Source: Diplonema japonicum (lineage: Eukaryota; Euglenozoa; Diplonemea; Diplonemida; Diplonemidae). From it: 64,000 nt of DNA. Below are positions 53,481 to 62,634 of the stretch, one piece after another. The translations under genes were made by a program, and so were the position numbers. The notes beneath the pieces were generated by a model. It was not told the DNA's origin and did no database searches. It saw only the letters and a list, made by a program, of their open reading frames with translations. Each line of letters starts with the position of its first letter. The stretch's first letter is position 1. The DNA is taken from NCBI GenBank assembly GCA_964019335.1, contig OZ025654.1, positions 1-64,000 of the forward strand, written 5' to 3'.

Positions 53481-53544
53481 TTTGAGGGGAAAAAAAAGGG
53501 AGCACATGCAACCATAGGTGGTGTTGTTAAATACAAAAAGTACC

Positions 53545-53574
53545 GGTAGGAAGTGTCAAGGTAGGAAGTGTCAA
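53545..53574. repeat. Tandem 15-bp duplication
   Basis: GGTAGGAAGTGTCAA occurs twice in direct succession (53545-53559, 53560-53574), about 45 bp beyond the stop of Cys-loop receptor gene 3. Confidence 0.8.
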
Positions 53575-53620
53575 AGTCGCTTTGTTTACACCCTTTCGTA
53601 CGAATATTTCCTCTTCCATA

Positions 53621-55465
53621 TTATTGATCATTCTTACCGTCATGAGACAGTGTTAGGACAACTGCGAACCAAACTACATTCATTCCCACAAAGATAAAAG
53701 GGGTGACTATTCTATAACGAGCTTCAAACCACCTCAGGCTGCTCATCGTCACCCCCCGACCCAAGATGGTGGTGGCACGGACACCATACCTCTGCAAGAT
53801 CCCCATTCTTTGAATGATCTCTGCGAATTTCATGTAAGAGAGATCCTCGTTGTTCTTCTCCTTCAGCAGCGTGTATTTCATAAAAAGCTTTATGTTCTCA
53901 CTTGGAACCCCCATGTAAAAGAGCACAGGCTGCAAGGTGCTGCTTGTGATCTTTTCGTGTTTTGTGTTAAATGTCTCAAAGCATTCCTTTAAATATGCGT
54001 CTTCCGCTTCGGTCAGTGGTGTGGGCTGTTCCTCGTAGACAGGGCAGGTGCTCTCAAGTGAGTAATCCTTGTAAGACGAGACAGACTTGTTGTCATTATC
54101 GATGGAACGGCCGGATCTGCTGAACGAGAAGTACTTTTCATTGTCGACCGGTTCGCTCTTCTCCTCTTTTTCGATGTACTCCCTCTTCAGCTTCCTCAGC
54201 TTGTCCCTCGTCTGAAGCTTCACCATCACATAATTAATCACACCGTACTCCGCCACATTCGCCACAACATACACCAAACACATGATCAGGTACACGTCCA
54301 TCGCAGTGATGTAGCTCACAACAGGGAGGTCCGCCTTCAAACCGTTCATCTGGGAGATGAGCACGAGAACAGTCGTGATGCCCATACCCACACGTGCGGG
54401 GGAGGACGCAACATCGATGTAACACGATCCGAGAGACAGAAGACAGATCAGCCACAGCGGGAGGAACGTATTGATGAAATACGTAGCGGGCTCCCTCCCA
54501 AAGGGGAAGACCCACCTCACCGCGGAGAAGGTGACGCTGCGGTACAGCTTGGTATGGTACGACGCCGTGAGGGATTCCAGCTTGTAAGAGTTGAGGGTGT
54601 TGACATTGCACACGGAGCACGCGGTGGGATTGTCATCGAGCTTAATATCATCATTGTGCACTGTACTAGGGGCGGTGCTGAAGTCGCTGAAGTTCAAGAA
54701 GGAAATATCATAGGCATAGCTCTCAATGTCTGTGATGCACTCCTGGTAGTCGAAGGGGTAGTACAGCATGTTCATGTCGCAGAAGGACGTGATCTGCAGC
54801 AGCCTTGACCATAGGATGTACCCATCGTACCGCACAGTGAACGACTCGTCGGAGTCAGGGTTCACGATTTCGATCGCGGTGGAGAAGAACGCGTCAGACG
54901 TCCACATGAACGGTGTCACAGAGGTGGTGCTAGCTCGGGTTAGGTTTACATGCATCTGATTTCCAAAGTCTTTTGGTTCCCAATGCAGCCTCTCGTCAAC
55001 CCATTCCTGTCTGAAGTACATGGAGTACGAGTATCGCTGCCGCTTGGTGTCGATGCTGTTTAACTTGATAACTGTCGCTGACATGTATACATTCACAGGG
55101 CCCGAATCGGTGTTGGGAGGGCTTTCCTTGTTGTATGGTTCAGCTCGCTTCCACCTGAATATCCTGTGCCCACACCTTGGTGTGTTCGTGTCCTTTGTGG
55201 CTCCTTTACTTGCCCAGCATCCTGTCGAGTCTAAATAAAAGAAACGTAGTTTTGCGAGGCGTGCTTCGTCCAAGCATGACATCAGGTGCTTCCCCTCCGC
55301 CAACGGCACAGAACCATTCTCTAAGCACCCTTCGAACATGAGCTCCGCGTCTCCTTTTGTAATATAATCTTTTATGGGTCCCGTATAGTTGGTTATCAAA
55401 CCATCAGCTGCACAGCACGCTGCCAACACCAACAGGGCGACGCGGCACAGCAAGCACAGCGCCAT
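53621..55465 (-). CDS. Cys-loop receptor, anion-channel type (copy 3)
   Basis: 614 residues, third tandem paralog. Signal peptide (about 1-20, ending near CCAADG), N-terminal extension with Cys, ligand-binding domain with YFRQEWVDERLHW and WTSDAFF, Cys-loop near 229-243, PAR entrance near 352-354, M2 with the conserved TTVL, M3, M4 near 585-605. M1 differs from the others (FGREPATYFINTFLPLW), and the M3-M4 loop has its own Ser-rich insert (FSFSRSGRSIDNDNKS) with possible phosphorylation sites before the EF-hand-like segment (about 487-560; loop again FNTKHEKIT). Predicted plasma-membrane, ligand-gated chloride channel; subunits of the three genes could form mixed pentamers. Confidence 0.92.
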   Translation of the reverse strand: MALCLLCRVALLVLAACCAADGLITNYTGPIKDYITKGDAELMFEGCLENGSVPLAEGKHLMSCLDEARLAKLRFFYLDSTGCWASKGATKDTNTPRCGHRIFRWKRAEPYNKESPPNTDSGPVNVYMSATVIKLNSIDTKRQRYSYSMYFRQEWVDERLHWEPKDFGNQMHVNLTRASTTSVTPFMWTSDAFFSTAIEIVNPDSDESFTVRYDGYILWSRLLQITSFCDMNMLYYPFDYQECITDIESYAYDISFLNFSDFSTAPSTVHNDDIKLDDNPTACSVCNVNTLNSYKLESLTASYHTKLYRSVTFSAVRWVFPFGREPATYFINTFLPLWLICLLSLGSCYIDVASSPARVGMGITTVLVLISQMNGLKADLPVVSYITAMDVYLIMCLVYVVANVAEYGVINYVMVKLQTRDKLRKLKREYIEKEEKSEPVDNEKYFSFSRSGRSIDNDNKSVSSYKDYSLESTCPVYEEQPTPLTEAEDAYLKECFETFNTKHEKITSSTLQPVLFYMGVPSENIKLFMKYTLLKEKNNEDLSYMKFAEIIQRMGILQRYGVRATTILGRGVTMSSLRWFEARYRIVTPFIFVGMNVVWFAVVLTLSHDGKNDQ

Positions 55466-55566
55466 CGATATCTGGGGATATTAGGGGGACGCAAAAATGT
55501 TTTTCATTCACGAAAACGGAACAGAGGGGGGTGGCGCATGGTGTAAACCATTGCCAAGTGTGTGAA

Positions 55567-57711
55567 TTACAAGTCTTCTTCGAACATGGACTCCTTCGAC
55601 TCTTCCTTCACAGAGTGCGCCACTACAGAAAACACCGACATGTGAGGTGGGATGCACATCCTTGAGCTGCCGTACTTCTTCATCTGTATCATGTCGAACG
55701 GGTGGGAACGGTCAGCCCCGTACAAACAAAACACATCCTTCTCCACACAATCCAAACACAGGGCACTGCTCACATCCACGCATAGGCCAAGAACCGTTAC
55801 ATACTTCTGCTTGTTGCTGCCCACTGTCCCGCACCGCACATGACTCGTCGCCAGCCCAATCTTCAAGGCGCCACCGCCCTGCCATCTCTCCAAGGTCTTC
55901 CACGCCATGACGACAAACATGAGGGAGTTCTCGACATGTGTGGTGTTCACGCGTGATGTGTTCCATGCCAACGCCACCCTGCTCCCTTGAAGCGAGACAA
56001 CCACCCCTTGCGTCCTTTCGCAATTCGTCAGAACCCTTGCAAGGAGATCGTTCAGGATGTCTTCCGCCTCCTCATCGTACCCCACAAGGATGTCTACGTG
56101 CGCCATGCTGCTCGTTCTAACATTCATTAAAAAGTTATCTTTGGTGCCATGAAAGCTGCTTTTTATACTCCCGTGAGCACTGCTTGCCCTTGTGCTGCCA
56201 AACGAACTCACGGTGTCTTCTTCTAGTGAAAGTACCCACTTCTTCCCATTGCCCATCTGATCTTCCACATAAAGCTTCCTCCCAACAAGATTCTCCGAAA
56301 GGAGGAGGAAGGGATGGATAGTCTCCCCGATACCCTTGAGCTGTGTCAGCCCCATGGGGATCACAGAGGCACCATCCAGAGGACCTATCTTTTCCAAGAC
56401 CTCCGGAGTGACAGCAACAGAACCCCCAATACACACTCCCTCCATTCTGGATGCCTTGTTCACCGTGTTCCCAAAGTAGTCGTACCTATTTGTCAGGGTG
56501 TTCAGCTGAACATCCACCTCACCACAGTGGACACCAATACGGACACGAAGCCCACACCAAGGGCCCTCGTCATCGTAGGCATACTGCCTCAGTGACAGGA
56601 GCTCCTGAGGCCATATGCTCTCCACAAGGTTTTCCTGAACAGAAAGGCCAAACCACACAGCATCTGAAACATTCTCGAAGGCCACCATGAAAGCATCTCC
56701 AATGGTCTTCACCTCATACCCATTGTGCTCGGCAATGGACGTGCGAACCACCCTGTTGTGAACCTGAAGAGCTTCCTTCATCCCCTCAGGGCATGCTTCC
56801 CAGGTGGCTGTCGATCCTTGGATGTCCGTGAACACGATTGTTGCTTCTGATGTCTGAAGCCCAGGTGCTGGAATGTCATGTCCTTTGTGACCGTGAGCAT
56901 CTTTGTGTAACTCATGAAAGAGGGCGTCAGGGAGGAAGGGGCGGTAGCCTTCAAGGTTTGAGAGGATGGTGTTGAAGGCATCGTAAAGGGGTGGGGGGAG
57001 GGGTGCTGTTGAGATGATGCTCTCGGCTTCCGCGAGGTCAAAGTTGGAAAGGGAAGTGGCAATGGACTCAGCGGTGTGGATGATCCTGTTCATCTTGTCG
57101 TGCTCCTTGTGGAGGTCGTAGGCAAAGCGGCGGGTGAAGTAGAAATCGAAGAGAACGACAGTTATGTGGTTAAAGTACACCGAGGCGGTTTGACTAAAAG
57201 AAACCTTGCATGGAAGGATGGTGCAGTTAATGCTCCCCTGCCTGTCTTCCTGCGAAGGGAGGAAGGACAGATCGTAGAGGCCGAAGCGGATGACATCTTC
57301 ACAAGCACGAAGAAGGAGCCACAGCCCAAGGATAGTGATGAGATTCCTGACGACACGACTTTTCAACTTACAGACTAGACAGACGTCGATGAGTATTACA
57401 AAGAAAGGCCAATCACCAGGTGATCCCGACGCAGCAGAAAACAAATCAGCAACAAGAACGCTGACTGCCGTTGTGCAGAGAAGTGCTTCTAATAGGCCGT
57501 ATCGAAGCCGTTTCTCGGCTAAAAGCTGAAGAATCATACACACTGATGTGAAAATACCTACCAGTCTCCTTGTTATCAGAATCGTGCTATCCTCCCCAGG
57601 TAAAGCAACACCGTGCACGACCACACCAACTACGTAGGCTGACATCATGAGCTTCTTGCTGAACACCGTTGTTGGGTCGTCATCAGGCAGCATTATAAGA
57701 GAACACAACAT
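55567..57711 (-). CDS. Membrane adenylate cyclase, class III (array copy A)
   Basis: 714 residues from the ATG at 57711; the frame opens at a GTG eight codons earlier. Five to six TM helices occupy about 1-215, with a two-Cys loop after FGLYDLSFLPSQE. A helical linker (KMNRIIHTAESIATSL) leads into a class III catalytic domain: metal Asp in FTDIQGST near 293, base-reading Lys and second metal Asp in VKTIGDAF near 338, the RIGVHCGEVD strand, and YDYFGNTVNKASR near 411 with the adenine-type Asp and the Asn and Arg for catalysis. All residues for a homodimeric adenylate cyclase are present. A variable linker and a degenerate second cyclase-like fold (about 535-660) follow. It makes cAMP, probably in response to a signal sensed by the TM domain. 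Confidence 0.9.
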   Translation of the reverse strand: MLCSLIMLPDDDPTTVFSKKLMMSAYVVGVVVHGVALPGEDSTILITRRLVGIFTSVCMILQLLAEKRLRYGLLEALLCTTAVSVLVADLFSAASGSPGDWPFFVILIDVCLVCKLKSRVVRNLITILGLWLLLRACEDVIRFGLYDLSFLPSQEDRQGSINCTILPCKVSFSQTASVYFNHITVVLFDFYFTRRFAYDLHKEHDKMNRIIHTAESIATSLSNFDLAEAESIISTAPLPPPLYDAFNTILSNLEGYRPFLPDALFHELHKDAHGHKGHDIPAPGLQTSEATIVFTDIQGSTATWEACPEGMKEALQVHNRVVRTSIAEHNGYEVKTIGDAFMVAFENVSDAVWFGLSVQENLVESIWPQELLSLRQYAYDDEGPWCGLRVRIGVHCGEVDVQLNTLTNRYDYFGNTVNKASRMEGVCIGGSVAVTPEVLEKIGPLDGASVIPMGLTQLKGIGETIHPFLLLSENLVGRKLYVEDQMGNGKKWVLSLEEDTVSSFGSTRASSAHGSIKSSFHGTKDNFLMNVRTSSMAHVDILVGYDEEAEDILNDLLARVLTNCERTQGVVVSLQGSRVALAWNTSRVNTTHVENSLMFVVMAWKTLERWQGGGALKIGLATSHVRCGTVGSNKQKYVTVLGLCVDVSSALCLDCVEKDVFCLYGADRSHPFDMIQMKKYGSSRMCIPPHMSVFSVVAHSVKEESKESMFEEDL

Positions 57712-57735
57712 TTTCCCACCCCGATACGTGACCAC

Positions 57736-57953
57736 TTCCTATGATGACATCAATACAAAGCACTCTCAATGTTGGACGGCATGATTTGGGCAACGTTGCT
57801 TAAGCCTCGAACCTTACGCTGCGCACGACACTTCGTGCATACATCGACTATTTGCTGAAGGCTGGGTACTTCCGACATGACTCAGGGTACAAGCGGAAAA
57901 GTACAGGTAGCGAGGCCCTTTATATCTCAGTGTTATCACCATAAAAAAAAGGG
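57736..57953. other. Intergenic spacer
   Basis: Short spacer between cyclases A and B; nothing recognisable apart from an A run near 57943-57949. Confidence 0.5.
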
Positions 57954-59990
57954 CTATGCAGCGGTGTAAACCGAGCCTTCACTTACAAGAGGTCCTCTAA
58001 CATGAACTCCTTGCCTTCCTTCGTGGGGTACCCCGCCACAAGGGAAAACACCGGGTGTATGTGAGGTGGGATGCACATCCTTGAGCTGCCGTACTTCTTC
58101 ATCTGTATCATGTCGAACGGGTGGGAACGCCCTCGGCCTGACTTTCAGAATCATCAGCACCCAACCATTCTCTGGTGGAACCGAGTCCGACTCCCCAACC
58201 TCGAGGGGCATTATGAAAACCTGGGTCCTGGGGGACGAAGTACTACCGCAAGCCATGGACGCCCCTCCCAAGGACAGCAAAGGGACCGTTATCCTCAAGG
58301 CACCCGTACAAACAGAATTCAGGATGTCTTCCGCCTCCTCATCGTACCCCACAAGGATGTCTACGTGCGCCACGCTGCTCGTTCTAACCTCCAATGTTTC
58401 TTTGGCACCTAGTCCGCGAAAGCTGCTTTCACTATCCCTCACGCTCTCGCGAGCACTGCTTGCCCTTGTGCTGCCTCTTGAACTTACAACGTCATCAAGC
58501 ATCAGTGTCCAGTCACTCTTGCCGTTCTGAAGCTGATTTTCCACATAAAGCTTCCTCCCAACAAGATTCTCCGAAAGGAGGAGGAAGGGATGGATAGTCT
58601 CCCCGATACCCTTGAGCTGTGTCAGCCCCATGGGGATCACAGAGGCACCATCCAGAGGACCTATCTTTTCCAAGACCTCCGGAGTGACAGCAACAGAACC
58701 CCCAATACACACTCCCTCTATTCTGGCCGCCTTGTTCACCGTGTTCCCAAAGTAGTCGTACCTATTTGTCAGGGTGTTCAGCTGAACATCCACCTCACCA
58801 CAGTGGACACCAATACGGACACGAAGCCCACACCAAGGGCCCTCGTCATCGTAGGCATACTGCCTCAGTGACAGGAGCTCCTGAGGCCATATGCTCTCCA
58901 CAAGGTTTTCCTGAACAGAAAGGCCAAACCACACAGCATCTGAAGCATTCTCAAAGGCCACCATGAAAGCATCTCCAATGGTCTTCACCTCATACCCATT
59001 GTGCTCGGCAATGGACGTGCGAACCACCTCATTGTGAACCTGAAGAGCTTCCTTCATCCCCTCAGGGCATGCTTCCCAGGTGGCTGTCGATCCTTGGATG
59101 TCCGTGAACACGATTGTTGCTTCTGATGTCTGAAGCCCAGGTGCTGGAATGTCATGTCCTTTGTGACCGTGAGCATCTTTGTGTAACTCATGAAAGAGGG
59201 CGTCAGGGAGGAAGGGGCGGTAGCCTTCAAGGTTTGAGAGGATGGTGTTGAAGGCATCGTAAAGGGGTGGGGGGAGGAGTGCTGTTGAGATGATGCTCTC
59301 GGCTTCCGCGAGGTCAAAGTTGGAAAGGGAAGTGGCAATGGACTCAGCGGTGTGGATGACCTTGTTCATCTTGTCTTGCTCCTTGTGGAGGTCGTTGGCA
59401 AAGCCACGTGTGAAGTAGAAGTCGAGGATGAGAACTGCAAGCTGATCTAAAACCTTGAACCCAGACTTTTCAATTCCCGTAGGACAGGGAATGTCCTGAC
59501 AGTCAACAAGGGAGCGGCGAGACTCTTGAGAAGGGAGGAAAGGAAGGTCATAGAGGCCGAAGCGGAAGGCTGCCTCGAAAGCTGTCACAAGTAAATACAT
59601 AGAAAGCATGATGATGAGGTTCACCGATACACGGTGCGGCAACCGGCAAACAAGGCAAATGTCGACAAACACCACGAAATAAGGCCAGTACGAACCTTCG
59701 TTGCCTACAGAAACATAAAAGTCGTTCATGATAGTACCCGCACCTACAAAGTACAGCATCACTTCTGTGAAGGTGTTACGAATCCTCCGCTCAACAACTA
59801 GCTGCAAAAATATGGCCAACGAAGTGGCGATGGTTAAGCCCGTCCGTATTTTGACAAAAAGGTTTTTCTCCGCTACCACTCTAGCGTTCACCACAAAACA
59901 TGCAAGGCACGCAACGACAAGCAGCTTCTTGCCAGTTACCGTCCTCGAGTCATCACCCGACTGAATAAAATGAGCAAACAAAGAAATCAT
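57954..59990 (-). CDS. Membrane adenylate cyclase (copy B), rearranged C-terminus
   Basis: 678 codons. The TM domain and catalytic domain are complete, with FTDIQGST, VKTIGDAF and YDYFGNTVNKAAR. After AEDILN the second cyclase-like domain is lost: about 100 residues are deleted up to a remnant of the FCLYG motif, about 165 bp of unrelated sequence follow, and the homologous tail (SHPFDMIQMKKYGSS) resumes in another frame, so the open frame translates it wrongly and ends at 57954. In the correct frame that tail is intact and stops with EDLL near 57988. Catalysis may survive; the C-terminal partner domain cannot. A recent non-functional or altered-function copy. Confidence 0.8.
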   Translation of the reverse strand: MISLFAHFIQSGDDSRTVTGKKLLVVACLACFVVNARVVAEKNLFVKIRTGLTIATSLAIFLQLVVERRIRNTFTEVMLYFVGAGTIMNDFYVSVGNEGSYWPYFVVFVDICLVCRLPHRVSVNLIIMLSMYLLVTAFEAAFRFGLYDLPFLPSQESRRSLVDCQDIPCPTGIEKSGFKVLDQLAVLILDFYFTRGFANDLHKEQDKMNKVIHTAESIATSLSNFDLAEAESIISTALLPPPLYDAFNTILSNLEGYRPFLPDALFHELHKDAHGHKGHDIPAPGLQTSEATIVFTDIQGSTATWEACPEGMKEALQVHNEVVRTSIAEHNGYEVKTIGDAFMVAFENASDAVWFGLSVQENLVESIWPQELLSLRQYAYDDEGPWCGLRVRIGVHCGEVDVQLNTLTNRYDYFGNTVNKAARIEGVCIGGSVAVTPEVLEKIGPLDGASVIPMGLTQLKGIGETIHPFLLLSENLVGRKLYVENQLQNGKSDWTLMLDDVVSSRGSTRASSARESVRDSESSFRGLGAKETLEVRTSSVAHVDILVGYDEEAEDILNSVCTGALRITVPLLSLGGASMACGSTSSPRTQVFIMPLEVGESDSVPPENGWVLMILKVRPRAFPPVRHDTDEEVRQLKDVHPTSHTPGVFPCGGVPHEGRQGVHVRGPLVSEGSVYTAA

Positions 59991-60076
59991 TTGCTTTTCT
60001 TTTTTTTAATGGACCTGTATTAGGGATGGGTCTATCTTTTTGATGTTCCCTTTATGGGGCCTCATTTTTGTGGTGT

Positions 60077-60150
60077 GGTTGCATATATCAACGTCTTCCG
60101 TAGACGGTTTACAAAATCTCTTCAGGCTGGTCTTCTTCAGACCCTTGTCC
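60077..60150. repeat. Short hairpin repeat, shared with 44.15 kb
   Basis: CGTCTTCCGTAGACG (60092-60106) with the same 5-bp stem as 44146-44160, followed by CTCTTCAG and CTTCTTCAG. It lies in the 386-bp spacer between cyclases B and C, which otherwise shows no feature. Confidence 0.5.
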
Positions 60151-60376
60151 TCACTACCTACCTGCTGTTCTCTGCCGGTGCTGCTTCTGCATGTCCATCA
60201 AGCATACAATAAAAAGAAGGAAAACAAGTTTTTTTCTCTCATCTCATAAGAGAACTGCATGACAACAGGATTTCCCTTGTGCTCCGTTCTCACAGCTGTT
60301 TTATTTTCCTATTCTGGTGGAAACCAGAATCGACTACATGTAAAGCTCTCCACACAGATGTTCTTTCCTTGTTTTA

Positions 60377-62500
60377 CTAGCTAAGCTGAATCACGCAATC
60401 TGCCCGGGCTGCGTCACAGACGGCTATCTCGAACAACGCCATATCGGGGGGGATGCAAATTCTGGAGCTTTTGTACTTCTTCATGCGAAAACCTTCCAGT
60501 GCAGGGCACGAGTTGTCGACAGTCCCGTACAAACAGAACACATCCTTCTCCATACAATCCAAACACAGGGCACTGCTCACATCCACGCATAGGCCAAGAA
60601 CCGCGACATACTTTTGCTTGTTGCTGCCCACTGTTCCATGTTGCACCTGACCTGTCGCTAGTCCGATACGCATCTTCCCAGAAAGCCTCTTCATGCAGTC
60701 CCACAACAACAGTATAAATACCTGCGAGTTCTCGACATGTGTTGTGTTCACGCGTGATGTGTTCCATGCCAACGCCACCCTGCTCCCTTGAAGCGAGACA
60801 ACCACCCCTTGCGTCCTTTCGCAATTCGTCAGAACCCTTGTAAGGAGATCGTTCAAAAGGTTTCCCGCCTCCTCATCGTACCCCACAAGGATGTCTACGT
60901 GCGCCACGCTGCTCGTTGTATCTGAGAACATAGAAAACTGTAATTTCCATATCCCACTACCCGAGCTTTCCACGCTGCTGATTGTCGTATAACTAGGTAT
61001 CAGTGCCCAGTCACTCTTGCCGTTCTGAAGCTGATCTTCCACATAAAGCTTCCTCCCAACAAGATTCTCCGAAAGGAGGAGGAAGGGACGGACAGTCTCC
61101 CCGATACCCTTGAGCTGTGTCAGCCCCATGGGGATCATCGAAGCACCATCCAGAGGACCTATCTTTTCCAAGACCTCCGGAGCGACAGCAACAGAACCCC
61201 CAATACACACTCCCTCTATTCTGGCCGCCTTGTTCACCGTGTTCCCAAAGTAGTCGTACCTATTTGTCAGGGTGTTCAGCTGAACATCCACCTCACCACA
61301 GTGGACACCAATACGGACACGAAGCCCACACCAAGGGCCCTCGTCATCGTAGGCATACTGCCTCAGTGACAGGAGCTCCTGAGGCCATATGCTCTCCACA
61401 AGGTTTTCCTGAACAGAAAGGCCAAACCACACAGCATCTGAAGCATTCTCAAAGGCCACCATGAAAGCATCTCCAATGGTCTTCACCTCATACCCATTGT
61501 GCTCGGCAATGGACGTGCGAACCACCTCATTGTGAACCTGAAGAGCTTCCTTCATCCCCTCAGGGCATGCTTCCCAGGTGGCTGTCGATCCTTGGATGTC
61601 CGTGAACACGATTGTTGCTTCTGATGTCTGAAGCCCAGGTGCTGGAATGTCATGTCCTTTGTGACCGTGAGCATCTTTGTGTAACTCATGAAAGAGGGCG
61701 TCAGGGAGGAAGGGGCGGTAGCCTTCAAGGTTTGAGAGGATGGTGTTGAAGGCATCGTAAAGGGGTGGGGGGAGGAGTGCTGTTGAGATGATGCTCTCGG
61801 CTTCCGCGAGGTCAAAGTTGGAAAGGGAAGTGGCAATGGACTCAGCGGTGTGGATGATCCTGTTCATCTTGTCGTGCTCCTTGTGGAGGTCGTAGGCAAA
61901 GCCACGTGTGAAGTAGAAATCGAGCAACATGACCACGAATTGAAGAATAAAGGTGAGCAAGGCTTGGCGAATGGAAATCTTGCAAGGAAGGTCGTTACAA
62001 TCGATGTACTCACGACGCACTTCCTGCGAAGGAAGGAAGGAGAGGTCGTAGAGGCCGAAGCGGAAGGCTGACTCAAAGGCATTGACCAAAAGCCACAATG
62101 ACATGATCAGTATGAGGTTTCGTGCCACTCTACGTCGAATCCGGCAGACAAGACAGATATCTATGAACAAAATAACATAAGCCCAATTATTACCACCATG
62201 CAAACGTGACACGTCATCAAGTTCTCCGAGTACGAGCGCTGCTGCCCAGAAGTATAGGACTGCTTCAACAAGAATGAAGTTTATCCTACGTTGAGCAAGG
62301 AGCTGGGTTGCCAACAATAGCGAAACACCGAATGCAGACACTCTCCGGGCGGTGATTGACTCACTACCAGCATCCTTGAGAAACGAAATCCCGTTCGCCA
62401 AGGTTCCCGTGATTCCTGCTGCTAACAGAACTTTCTTACTCGTTACAGTCACTGTGTCATCCCCTGGCCGTATGAGATAGGACAACAGGGACCGTGCCAT
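60377..62500 (-). CDS. Membrane adenylate cyclase, class III (array copy C)
   Basis: 707 residues. TM domain about 1-215 (GDDTVTVTSKK start, WAYVILFIDICLVCRI helix, FGLYDLSFLPSQE loop), helical linker, complete class III catalytic domain with metal Asp near 295, VKTIGDAF near 341 and YDYFGNTVNKAAR, then a linker unlike those of the other copies and an intact degenerate cyclase-like domain (VDILVGYDEEAGNLL, GVVVSLQGSRVALAW, MRIGLATGQVQHGTVGSNKQKYV). From the linker through GRKLYVEDQ it is nearly identical in nucleotides to copies B and D; the TM region is not. CAG acceptor and an A-rich leader (GGAAAAAAGAAAC) precede the ATG. Confidence 0.92.
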   Translation of the reverse strand: MARSLLSYLIRPGDDTVTVTSKKVLLAAGITGTLANGISFLKDAGSESITARRVSAFGVSLLLATQLLAQRRINFILVEAVLYFWAAALVLGELDDVSRLHGGNNWAYVILFIDICLVCRIRRRVARNLILIMSLWLLVNAFESAFRFGLYDLSFLPSQEVRREYIDCNDLPCKISIRQALLTFILQFVVMLLDFYFTRGFAYDLHKEHDKMNRIIHTAESIATSLSNFDLAEAESIISTALLPPPLYDAFNTILSNLEGYRPFLPDALFHELHKDAHGHKGHDIPAPGLQTSEATIVFTDIQGSTATWEACPEGMKEALQVHNEVVRTSIAEHNGYEVKTIGDAFMVAFENASDAVWFGLSVQENLVESIWPQELLSLRQYAYDDEGPWCGLRVRIGVHCGEVDVQLNTLTNRYDYFGNTVNKAARIEGVCIGGSVAVAPEVLEKIGPLDGASMIPMGLTQLKGIGETVRPFLLLSENLVGRKLYVEDQLQNGKSDWALIPSYTTISSVESSGSGIWKLQFSMFSDTTSSVAHVDILVGYDEEAGNLLNDLLTRVLTNCERTQGVVVSLQGSRVALAWNTSRVNTTHVENSQVFILLLWDCMKRLSGKMRIGLATGQVQHGTVGSNKQKYVAVLGLCVDVSSALCLDCMEKDVFCLYGTVDNSCPALEGFRMKKYKSSRICIPPDMALFEIAVCDAARADCVIQLS

Positions 62501-62567
62501 GTTTCTTTTTTCCTGCGCAATACGAGTGGATTGTCTTCAAAAGAAAATGGTGGCAATTGTCATTTCT

Positions 62568-62587
62568 CCCCCCCCCCCCCCCCCCCC
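62568..62587. repeat. Homopolymer C20
   Basis: 20 C on plus, hence G20 on the sense strand, in the 134-bp spacer between cyclases C and D and about 68 nt before the ATG of C. A G tract in the leader could fold as a quadruplex. Confidence 0.8.
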
Positions 62588-62634
62588 AGTTTTTCGCTTG
62601 GTGGAAACCAGCAGCAAGTGTCGTATCATGCTTG

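Larger units (their letters stand above)
51067..53620. other. Long intergenic region without supported genes
   Basis: 2.5 kb between Cys-loop receptor genes 2 and 3. It contains homopolymer G tracts (51150-51170 and 51622-51633), a pair of short dispersed repeats, hairpin repeat copy 6 and a MITE candidate. A more complex patch at 52800-53030 carries an open plus frame but resembles nothing I know, and I do not call it a gene. Confidence 0.6.

Noticed and set aside
56314-56595. Plus-strand ORFs of 93 codons repeated in each cyclase
   Set aside because: Exact shadows of the catalytic domain, conserved only because the sense strand is.
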